NCBI GenBank assembly: GCA_016178125.1 | Contig: JACOTV010000024.1 | Coordinates: forward strand, 1-5,239 | Reading direction: 5' to 3' | Length of the DNA stretch: 5,239 nt | DNA from: Candidatus Microgenomates bacterium | GTDB taxonomy: Bacteria > Patescibacteriota > Microgenomatia > UBA1406 > GWC2-37-13 | Shown here: positions 1 through 5,080 of the stretch, in pieces | Layout of the letters: the number at the start of each line of letters is the position of its first letter | Position numbering within the stretch: position 1 is the first letter of the stretch | Program-made: the position numbers and the translations under genes | The notes under the pieces: model-generated | What the model was told of the DNA's origin: nothing | The model's input: the letters and a program-made list of their open reading frames with translations, nothing else | Database searches by the model: none

Positions 1-320
1 ATTTTCTTCTTCTTTTTGCCCATAACTGGAGAATGGCTCATAGTAGGCGGCGACATTTGTCCGATTAAAGGCGGCATTGACGCGGGCTTTGATTTTGCCG
101 CGAGGTTCTGAGGTGGAGTGGGAACGGGCTTGGCAGTATGCGTTGACAGTGGTTCTTGTGCGCCTTTTTTGAAAACAGGAATCGACGGCTTTTTGTTACC
201 GTTTTTATCTTTTAGATACAAATAAAGCTCATATCCAAGCAAAATGCATGTTACCACAAAGAAGCCAAGGCTGATTTTATTCGTTTTCGCAATGACGGAT
301 ATGATATCGGAAGGTGACAT
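1..320 (-). CDS. Proline-rich single-pass membrane protein, unknown function (N-terminal part)
   Basis: An open frame starts at the ATG at 320-318 (MSPSDIISVIAKTNKI) and stays open to the left edge, so 106 complete codons are visible and the C-terminus is missing. After a short polar N-terminus, residues about 17-35 form one hydrophobic helix (LGFFVVTCILLGYELYLYL) followed by lysines, which suggests an N-out/C-in anchor or an uncleaved signal anchor. The rest is low-complexity: rich in Pro, Ser, Lys and Met, with repeated PP pairs and a run of five lysines at the visible end. The ATG follows the TAA of the upstream surface-protein gene after one base (TAA-T-ATG), so translation is probably coupled and the gene belongs to the pilN-pilO operon. 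No Shine-Dalgarno is visible. I do not recognise the family. It could be a pilus accessory or another envelope protein. The ORF itself is well supported by its position; its function is unknown. Confidence 0.75.
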   Translation of the reverse strand, partial: MSPSDIISVIAKTNKISLGFFVVTCILLGYELYLYLKDKNGNKKPSIPVFKKGAQEPLSTHTAKPVPTPPQNLAAKSKPASMPPLIGQMSPPTMSHSPVMGKKKKK

Positions 321-321
321 A

Positions 322-1659
322 TTAAAAGATTACCATAAGTCCCGCTCCAAAGAGCATAAGAGCTACGCTTGATAATACGAGTGCATAAATATTTCCGCCT
401 GAAACAGGGGGAGGTGGAGTTGTTGAGGCAATTTGTGTGGGAATAACGGTCGGAGGAATCGGCGTCGGTGAGCTCAGTACGACGATTGGTGTGATAGTCG
501 GGGTCAACGAAAGAGGATCAACCGTAGGCGAAGGACTAGCAGTTGGAGATAAGGTCCCACTGATCGTGGCCTCTCCTAATACTTGTACGCCGCTTTTTGC
601 GATCGTAAATGTTCGCTGGCGTACATCCGCCTTCCCCCGTTGCTGCGCTTGCGCCGTCACCGAGAGAGTGTATTTCCCCGCCTCAAGCAGGGTCTTTACG
701 TCATACTTCCAGGCACCTTTTGTGTCGACTGCTACGTTATCTGTGATGGTACGACCACCACCGGTGAGTGTGAGCACAAGGGTAGAACTGGGCACCCCGG
801 TACCTTTAATAAGCGGCTTCTGGGCCGGTACCATAGCATTTGCTTGGGGGAAAATGATATCAAATGCCTGAGTAGTTTTTGTGCTCGTTGCAGATAATAC
901 GTTTTCTTCGTTCTGAAAGGAGTATGTTTGCCCCAGTTCGAGCGACTTTTCGACGGGACTCAATTGTTGCACGAGAGCAGTCACTATAGTTTCGTTCTCG
1001 TTCTCCGAATATACATGGATACGAACAGGCTGATTGGGTGATAGCGAAAGAAATTTACCCGATGTTTTGTCAACGGTATAGTTGAGGGGAACGAGCCATT
1101 CACCGGTAGACTTGGAAAGCGAAGATAGGGGATATATGTTTCGTGCTTCGACCGTTATGATCGCGTCCTGAAACGGTGCGCCCGATTTATCGATAATTTT
1201 ACCGTACGCAGGCTTTAGGTTGTTTATTTGGTCGATTGCGCCGATGGTTTTAAAGGTGAACAGACTTTTTCCCCCGTTTTCTAAAAATCCATTACCATCG
1301 GTTACTTTGAAAAAATAACGGGTATCTTTTTTGAGGTCTTTGAGGGTAACATAATGATAAAATCGTTTTACATAATCGTTCCCGTCGCGTTCATCGGTCC
1401 CGGTTTGTGATAAATCGTCTTCGTTTTCTCCAAAGGCAATCCATCCCTTCTGTTTTTCTTCGGTTTTCCAGATAATGGTCACTTGGCCCGCAAATACGTT
1501 TGTTATTTGGATGGTCTGAAGGCCTTTTTTGGTGGCCTGAGACCGCTGTGAGGGAATCGCGAACCGAAAAATCGCAGCCATAATCCCGACGCCTACGAGC
1601 ACCGCAAGAAGAGTTGGCACTTTTTTAGGTTTTTTCGTGTAAAAGTCTGTGTACGACAT
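322..1659 (-). CDS. Surface protein with FN3-like, carboxypeptidase-regulatory-like and Ig-like domains and a membrane helix at each end
   Basis: A 445-residue envelope protein. Residues 14-34 form an N-terminal membrane helix after a Lys-rich start (TKKPKKVP). Residues about 46-138 look like a fibronectin type III domain of the purple-acid-phosphatase N-terminal kind: ITNVFAGQVTIIWKT opens it, followed by WIAFGE, a HYVTLKDLKKDTRYFFKV strand pair and FTFKT. Residues about 150-235 resemble a carboxypeptidase regulatory-like fold (AYGKIIDKSGAPFQDAIITV, then STGEW). Residues about 266-353 look like a bacterial Ig-like domain (IIFPQANAMVPAQKPLIKGT, then GAWKYDV and AGKYTLSV). VLGE at 360-363 leads into a Ser/Thr/Pro linker (about 365-420), then PVSGG and a final hydrophobic helix (424-445) with no basic tail. 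No catalytic residues are evident, so binding or scaffolding is more likely than enzymatic activity. It starts 3 bp after the preceding small gene and ends 1 bp before the next. A weak GAGAG lies about 8 nt before the ATG. A pilus-associated adhesin or stalk protein is an inference from the operon. Confidence 0.85.
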   Translation of the reverse strand: MSYTDFYTKKPKKVPTLLAVLVGVGIMAAIFRFAIPSQRSQATKKGLQTIQITNVFAGQVTIIWKTEEKQKGWIAFGENEDDLSQTGTDERDGNDYVKRFYHYVTLKDLKKDTRYFFKVTDGNGFLENGGKSLFTFKTIGAIDQINNLKPAYGKIIDKSGAPFQDAIITVEARNIYPLSSLSKSTGEWLVPLNYTVDKTSGKFLSLSPNQPVRIHVYSENENETIVTALVQQLSPVEKSLELGQTYSFQNEENVLSATSTKTTQAFDIIFPQANAMVPAQKPLIKGTGVPSSTLVLTLTGGGRTITDNVAVDTKGAWKYDVKTLLEAGKYTLSVTAQAQQRGKADVRQRTFTIAKSGVQVLGEATISGTLSPTASPSPTVDPLSLTPTITPIVVLSSPTPIPPTVIPTQIASTTPPPPVSGGNIYALVLSSVALMLFGAGLMVIF

Positions 1660-1662
1660 TAA

Positions 1663-1845
1663 TTATTCTCTCATTCTAATAGATTGAATTAGGTCTTTGT
1701 TGACTGAAATTGATTTGATGGGTGGTACGGCGATTGTAGTGTCGATCGTATCCTGTGATTGAGCATGATACACATCGGCCACGACCCAAGCGATTATGGT
1801 CATAAATATCCCAACTGAAATGATGAGGAGCTCGCGTCTGTTCAT
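1663..1845 (-). CDS. 60-residue single-helix membrane protein in the pilus operon
   Basis: Starts at the ATG at 1845-1843, 5 bp after the pilO stop, and ends 3 bp before the surface-protein ATG. MNRRELL is followed by one hydrophobic helix (residues about 6-25, ISVGIFMTIIAWVVADVYHA), so the positive-inside rule puts the N-terminus in the cytoplasm and roughly 35 residues outside. The tail has a Thr/Asp-rich stretch, then PPIKSISVNKDLIQSIRMRE, which could be a short docking segment. It sits where pilP follows pilO in classical pilMNOPQ operons, but it has no lipobox cysteine and is far smaller than PilP, so homology is not claimed. I recall short proteins of this type next to pilO in other Microgenomates, without a known function. 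The tight spacing and clear membrane helix make it a credible real gene. No Shine-Dalgarno is visible and expression probably relies on coupling. Confidence 0.75.
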   Translation of the reverse strand: MNRRELLIISVGIFMTIIAWVVADVYHAQSQDTIDTTIAVPPIKSISVNKDLIQSIRMRE

Positions 1846-1850
1846 ATCTG

Positions 1851-2435
1851 TTATAAATAGTACCCTTCAATTTGCATTTTGACTTTTAACGTACCGCTTT
1901 GTGTTGCTATGCCACCGTCTTTTAGGATTTCAAATTTGGTGACTTTTTTTAGTCGCTTCTGGTTGTGGATATCGCGCTGGAACGCAATTATCTTTGGATA
2001 CGTGGTGTCAGTCTCGATTTCGACGACCATGTGTTTCAGGGCGGGTTTGGGAATCCCGACAAGTGAAACATCGTTAACGGTCATTCTACTAATTGATAGA
2101 CCTGAACGGGTACTACCGCTTCGTATGTCCTGGAGAATACTGTTTAGGTCTGGGCTTTTAGGAAGCGCTTCAGAGATGAGGGGAAGGTCGGGTCTTAAAG
2201 CTTCAAGTGCTGATTGGATCGACGGAATGCGCGAGACAATTTCTTCGTACTGGATCTCGGTTTGCTTAAGCGCTGCTTCCTTTTTTTGAAGCGAGAACGC
2301 AGTTGTCAAAGAAGGTCGGATTACAAAGAAGGCGAACATGGAGAAAATTAAGAAAAAGAAGGTCAGATTAGTATAATCTTTTGTCTTTTTGTTAAAGAGT
2401 TGATCTTTAATATGCTGCAAAGACTCGTTATCCAT
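1851..2435 (-). CDS. pilO: PilO-like type IV pilus inner-membrane assembly protein
   Basis: A 194-residue bitopic membrane protein with the PilO layout. A short cytoplasmic N-terminus is followed by one helix (residues about 24-39, LTFFFLIFSMFAFFVI), a charged coiled-coil segment (about 44-82), then a compact alpha/beta domain of the ferredoxin-like kind (about 95-194). Recognisable PilO-type features are LPKSPDLNSILQDI, the SGLSIS strand, the Y-P-K-I-I-A-F-Q-R-D-I helix, RLKKVTKFEI and the closing IEGYYL. In other type IV pilus systems PilO pairs with PilN through these parts and forms the inner-membrane alignment complex between PilM and the outer parts. The start chosen is the ATG at 2435-2433, one base after the TAG that closes the pilN reading (TAG-T-ATG). 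An in-frame upstream start at 2456 would overlap pilN and adds seven residues unlike the family. No Shine-Dalgarno is seen, and translation is probably coupled to pilN. Confidence 0.85.
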   Translation of the reverse strand: MDNESLQHIKDQLFNKKTKDYTNLTFFFLIFSMFAFFVIRPSLTTAFSLQKKEAALKQTEIQYEEIVSRIPSIQSALEALRPDLPLISEALPKSPDLNSILQDIRSGSTRSGLSISRMTVNDVSLVGIPKPALKHMVVEIETDTTYPKIIAFQRDIHNQKRLKKVTKFEILKDGGIATQSGTLKVKMQIEGYYL

Positions 2436-2436
2436 A

Positions 2437-2622
2437 CTACAGCGTAAACTGAGCAACGGATAATGTAAATACGTAGCCGTTCTCGTCGCGCTTGATATTG
2501 GTTAGTTCTACGTCTTTGAATCGGTTTTCCTTCTTAAGAAGCGCGCTAGTCTTCGCAAGAATACGTCCTGCGGAAAGCGGCTCATTATATATTCTATTGA
2601 CTGGTTTTGGAGATTCTGTTCG
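2437..2622 (-). other. Out-of-frame C-terminal coding segment of pilN
   Basis: This is the stretch that stays open in the minus-one frame relative to the pilN start, bounded upstream by a TAA at 2625-2623 and closed by TAG at 2439-2437 (61 codons). From about 2560 onward its translation reads as a typical PilN ending: a helix with LAKTSALLKKENR, a strand FKDVELTNI, a charged turn KRDENG and a final strand YVFTLSVAQF. It has no plausible start of its own and no other role that I can see. Its fit directly against pilO is the main reason to treat pilN as extending beyond 2508. The frame must change somewhere between 2622 and 2511. AAAA runs at about 2604-2607 and 2524-2527 are candidate slippage or error points, but neither forms a classical X-XXY-YYZ heptamer. 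Confidence 0.65.
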
Positions 2623-2894
2623 TTAACAATCTTCTGTACATCGGTGAGCTGGGTATTTACTTTCTCGGCTTCCTTAAACGACGGCTGAAATACCTTAATT
2701 ATTTCGCGTTTTTGATCGATTGAGTCCTTAAGATCAATGATGCTTTGATCGATTTTAAACCTAAAAAAGAGCACCGCAATGACGGTGAGCTGGGTAATAA
2801 CAAGAATATACCGCACATAATGCATCAAAAAATAGAGCGTCTTATCGACGACACTCATCTCTCGGCGGCTCACCAGGTTTATGTGGTTTTTCAT
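2437..2894 (-). CDS. pilN: PilN-like type IV pilus assembly protein, apparently frameshifted near its C-terminus
   Basis: The ATG at 2894-2892 opens MKNHINLVSRRE, a form of the PilN N-terminal INLLP-type motif that contacts PilM in studied systems. One membrane helix (residues about 27-45) and a charged coiled coil (about 50-95) follow, then IEYIMSRFPQDVFL, similar to the start of the PilN periplasmic fold. This frame ends at a TAG at 2510-2508 after 128 residues, with an unconvincing basic tail (LRRLARFLRRKTDSKT). The minus-one frame is open from 2622 down to a TAG at 2439-2437 and encodes PilN-like C-terminal strands (ENRFKDVELTNI, then NGYVFTLSVAQF). That TAG is one base before the pilO ATG, so the second frame is probably the true end. 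Joined, the product would be about 152 residues, somewhat short for PilN, so a small deletion is also possible. An unbroken conceptual call would be 2508-2894. The cause may be mutation or an assembly error. Confidence 0.75.
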
Positions 2895-2913
2895 GCGTGT
2901 TGGGCTAATAAAG

Positions 2914-2942
2914 ATTATAGACTAATTTTAGTAGCGTCGCAG
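2914..2942 (-). promoter_or_regulatory. Candidate sigma70-type promoter of the pilN operon
   Basis: A perfect TATAAT lies at 2919-2914 in the 62-bp gap between rpsT and pilN. At 17-bp spacing the -35 position (2942-2937) reads CTGCGA, only three matches to TTGACA. TATAAT ends 19 nt before the pilN ATG, so a start point about 7 nt downstream would leave a leader of only about 12 nt. That fits the lack of a Shine-Dalgarno before pilN. The strength of this call rests on the -10 box and on its position at the first gene of the pilus cluster. Confidence 0.45.
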
Positions 2943-2956
2943 CATGACGTGCAGTG

Positions 2957-3196
2957 TTATTTGGCGCGATTGAGCATTCTTGAGGCCAACGACTTGAGAC
3001 GGCTGGCTTTTTTCTTGTGAATGACGTTCTTTTTGGCTGCTTTGTCGATCTTGGAATATACTTCTGTTAATGACTTTGCAGTACCTTTTCGTACATCACG
3101 AAGAGCTTTTTTGAACTCATGATCGTATTTTTTATTCGCACTGGTGCGTTTTACGTCTTGGCGCTGTTTTTTGATTGCTGATTTAATAATGGGCAT
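2957..3196 (-). CDS. rpsT: 30S ribosomal protein S20
   Basis: A 79-residue, strongly basic, all-helical protein matching S20 of the small ribosomal subunit, which binds 16S rRNA early in 30S assembly. The N-terminus MPIIKSAIKKQRQDVKRTSANKK is the family's rRNA-binding start. The middle carries KKALRDVRKGTAKSLTEVYSKIDKAAKKNVIHKKKASRLKSLASR, whose VIHKKKASR-KS-L-R pattern is the characteristic S20 C-terminal helix. The length is slightly short for the family but complete. The ATG at 3196-3194 was chosen because a full AAGGAGGTG stands at ideal spacing before it; a GTG nine bases upstream would lie inside that ribosome-binding site. It starts 45 bp after the four-cysteine protein gene and ends 62 bp before pilN, with no convincing hairpin terminator in between. 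Autoregulation by S20 is known in E. coli, but nothing in this leader shows it clearly. Confidence 0.96.
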   Translation of the reverse strand: MPIIKSAIKKQRQDVKRTSANKKYDHEFKKALRDVRKGTAKSLTEVYSKIDKAAKKNVIHKKKASRLKSLASRMLNRAK

Positions 3197-3202
3197 AGAT
3201 AA

Positions 3203-3211
3203 CACCTCCTT
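3203..3211 (-). promoter_or_regulatory. Strong Shine-Dalgarno sequence of rpsT
   Basis: AAGGAGGTG at 3211-3203 is complementary to nine bases of the usual 16S rRNA 3' end. Eight nt separate its GGAGG core from the ATG at 3196. It decides the rpsT start against the in-frame GTG at 3205, which overlaps it. No other gene in the window has a comparable site. Confidence 0.85.
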
Positions 3212-3241
3212 CGGATAAACTTGATGGTCGATTTCAGTTAT

Positions 3242-3751
3242 TTATAATGAGTACTTTTTTTCAAACTTACGGGCTCCGTAGCCACCGGTAAAACTCAACC
3301 GAACGTCGACTTGGCTGGTGATTTTGTGATAGCGACATACGCCTGACGAGCAGGTACCCAGGACAATCTTACGTCCGTCAGTCGACGGCTCTCCGCATTC
3401 CCAGGTGTCACCTGACTTTTCGCATTTGCCGATAGCACCCTGCTGTGTTGAGCCGCCTGCGCTGTCTTCTGAGGCCGCGCTTTCGGCGTCGTAGCTGAGC
3501 TCGAATTCGATGTCCTTGGTCCCGGCGGGGGCGTTCTTAACGGTCAAAAGCGCTTCGCCTTTTTTGGCGCCTTGCTTAAAGTCGACGGCTACTGAGCTAT
3601 CGACCGGTGCAATGGTAGGTTCGTTTTCAAGAACGTTTTCTGAGGTTTTCTTTGAATCGGTGCTTTTACTATTAAGTGCGAACACGGTTATGCCGGTCAC
3701 CAAAATGATTACAACGACGGCCGCGATAATGAACTTTGTATTTTTTTTCAT
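3242..3751 (-). CDS. Membrane-anchored extracytoplasmic protein with four cysteines, unknown function
   Basis: A 169-residue protein beginning MKKNTKF, then one hydrophobic helix (residues about 7-26), so either an uncleaved anchor or a signal peptide; no lipobox is seen. A Ser/Thr/Lys/Glu-rich linker (27-52) leads to a region (about 53-169) with beta-sandwich-like strands: SVAVDFKQ, EALLTVKNA, DIEFELSYDAE, RKIVLGTC, QVDVRLSF. The cysteines are C110, C119, C134 and C139, in the contexts KCEK, ECGE and GTCSSGVCRYH, and could form two disulfides outside the cell. I recall related CPR proteins with the LGTCSSG-C-YH block, all without a function. It starts 13 bp after the glyS stop and ends 45 bp before rpsT, so it may be co-transcribed with glyS, but this does not tie it to translation. 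No Shine-Dalgarno is visible in the AT-rich upstream sequence. Confidence 0.8.
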   Translation of the reverse strand: MKKNTKFIIAAVVVIILVTGITVFALNSKSTDSKKTSENVLENEPTIAPVDSSVAVDFKQGAKKGEALLTVKNAPAGTKDIEFELSYDAESAASEDSAGGSTQQGAIGKCEKSGDTWECGEPSTDGRKIVLGTCSSGVCRYHKITSQVDVRLSFTGGYGARKFEKKYSL

Positions 3752-3764
3752 ACATTAAGATAAA

Positions 3765-5063
3765 TTAATAATTAATCTTACGAGTCAGAAATTCTTTAAT
3801 ATCTATCATATTTATACGTTCCTGCTGGGCTGTGTCGCGGTCGCGCACAGTTACCATGCCGTCCTCAAGACTCTGAAAGTCAACAGTTATACAATACGGC
3901 GTCCCGATTTCATCTTGGCTCGCGTACCGTTTTCCGATATTGCCACGGTCATCCCATGCAACCATAAAGTCCTCTTTTAGTCCATTATAGATTTCGCGTG
4001 CCTTTTCGACAAGCTGTTCCTTATTGGCAAGAAGCGGGAATACGGCAGCTTTATAGGGAGCGAGCTTTGGGTGAAGTTTGAGGAAGGTGCGTCCGTCTTC
4101 TTCATGATACGCATCAAGAAGGAGAAATAAAAGCGGACGCTCAAGGCCTGAGGATGTCTCGATGTCCCACGGAAGGTATTCTTCGTTTGTGTGAGGGTCA
4201 CGGAATGTCATGGTTTTTCCTGAGAACTGTTGGTGACGAGAAAGATCCCAATCGCCACGGTGATGAATACCCATCATTTCTTGCCAACCCCACGGCGCGT
4301 TATATTCGATATCGGTCGCCAATCGGGCATAATGTGCTCGCTCGTCGTCGGCGTGATCACGGAAGCGGAGGTTCTCTTTTTTCATACCCAACTTAAGGAA
4401 CCATTCCATTCGATTCTCTTTCCAATATTCAAACCACTTTTTCCCCTCGGCTTCGTCGGGTTTTATATAGAACTGTACCTCGAGCTGCTCAAATTCGCGT
4501 GAACGAAATATGAAGTTCCCGGGGGTAATTTCGTTTCTGAAGGCCTTGCCGATTTGGGCGATACCAAAGGGAATCTTGACGCGTGTCGAATCTACCACGT
4601 TTTTAAAGTTCACATGGACGCCATTGGTGATTTCGCCGCGTAGGAATATCTCAGACTGCTTTCCTTCAATAATACCAAGGTATGCTTTGACCAGGAGATT
4701 GAACTTTTGCGGTTCGGTCCATTCGACTTTTTTTCCTTTGTGAGTCGCTTCGTGAGTCGTTACTTCGTCGGGCTTATCGGGGCGGAATCGCTCATGGCAG
4801 ATCTTGCATTCGATAAGCGGGTCGGTAAATGCCGCGGTGTGCCCCGAGGCTTCCCAGGCGCGGGTGTTCATCATGATCGCCGCGTCCATTCCGACGATAT
4901 CGTCGCGGAGCTGTACCATTTCTTTCCACCATAAATCTTTGTAGTTTTTCTTCAGAAGTGAGCCCACAGGACCCCAATCCCACATACCTGCGAGGCCGCC
5001 ATAAATCTCTGAACCGGGGAATATAAACCCACGCCGTTTTGCTAGTGAAACCAGTTTATCCAT
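3765..5063 (-). CDS. glyS: Glycyl-tRNA synthetase, class II dimeric (alpha2) type
   Basis: The enzyme charges tRNA-Gly with glycine using ATP in the cytoplasm. The 432-residue length fits the single-chain dimeric type, not the alpha2beta2 GlyQ/GlyS type. The start MDKLVSLAKRRGFIFPGSEI is the usual family start, so the ATG at 5063 is preferred over an in-frame TTG at 5075. Order: N-terminal catalytic part with GMWDWGPVG (26-34); the insertion with C86, C89, H104 and H108; the loop LRGEITNG (141-148); FGIAQIGKAFRNEITPGNFIF with motif 2 (about 166-186) and the REFEQLE helix; motif 3 with SGLERPLLFLLL (305-316, Arg309); and the anticodon-binding domain (about 333-430, starting PKLAPYKAAVFPL). Two deviations stand out: the usual second cysteine pair is replaced by histidines, and the usual LRPETAQG is altered. 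It begins 12 bp after the preceding gene. No Shine-Dalgarno is seen; a TATAAT lies close upstream. Confidence 0.95.
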   Translation of the reverse strand: MDKLVSLAKRRGFIFPGSEIYGGLAGMWDWGPVGSLLKKNYKDLWWKEMVQLRDDIVGMDAAIMMNTRAWEASGHTAAFTDPLIECKICHERFRPDKPDEVTTHEATHKGKKVEWTEPQKFNLLVKAYLGIIEGKQSEIFLRGEITNGVHVNFKNVVDSTRVKIPFGIAQIGKAFRNEITPGNFIFRSREFEQLEVQFYIKPDEAEGKKWFEYWKENRMEWFLKLGMKKENLRFRDHADDERAHYARLATDIEYNAPWGWQEMMGIHHRGDWDLSRHQQFSGKTMTFRDPHTNEEYLPWDIETSSGLERPLLFLLLDAYHEEDGRTFLKLHPKLAPYKAAVFPLLANKEQLVEKAREIYNGLKEDFMVAWDDRGNIGKRYASQDEIGTPYCITVDFQSLEDGMVTVRDRDTAQQERINMIDIKEFLTRKINY

Positions 5064-5074
5064 ATGAATACACA

Positions 5075-5080
5075 ATTATA
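5075..5080 (-). promoter_or_regulatory. Possible -10 box for glyS
   Basis: TATAAT occurs at 5080-5075, overlapping the TAA stop of the upstream gene and ending 11 nt before the glyS ATG. Transcription from it would give a nearly leaderless mRNA, which would fit the absent Shine-Dalgarno. There is no good -35 hexamer at 16-18 bp, so it may be a chance match in AT-rich sequence. Confidence 0.25.

Noticed and set aside
797..832. Two copies of CCGGTACC 28 bp apart.
   Set aside because: Both lie in the Ig-like domain coding region, encode different residues, and do not form part of a larger repeat.
437..897. Plus-strand ORFs of 144 and 104 codons opposite the surface-protein gene.
   Set aside because: They are antisense to a well-supported domain-bearing gene, overlap each other in different frames, and show no domain, signal or start site.
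1676..1870. Minus-strand 64-codon ORF overlapping the 60-residue membrane protein.
   Set aside because: It is out of frame with a better gene, has no membrane helix or recognisable pattern, and overlaps the end of pilO.
1879..2289. Plus-strand 136-codon ORF within pilO.
   Set aside because: It is antisense to pilO, whose protein has a coherent PilO layout; the antisense product has no recognisable feature.
2511..2622. Programmed minus-one frameshift in pilN.
   Set aside because: No X-XXY-YYZ slippery heptamer in the starting frame and no evident downstream pseudoknot; mutation, deletion or sequence error is simpler.
2929..2956. Possible terminator hairpin after rpsT (CGTC-loop-GACG) and the small ACTAA-AA-TTAGT repeat.
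   Set aside because: The first stem has only four pairs and no T-run follows; the second has a two-base loop. Neither supports a terminator.
3381..3590. GTCGACGGCT appears at 3381-3390 and 3581-3590, with TCGACGGCT again at 182-190.
   Set aside because: The copies fall in coding sequence and not all in the same codon phase, with no regular spacing or flanking symmetry; chance or codon use is enough.
4154..4934. Several plus-strand ORFs of 75-90 codons opposite glyS, and a minus-strand 63-codon ORF out of frame.
   Set aside because: All lie within highly conserved GlyRS coding sequence and read as frame shadows.
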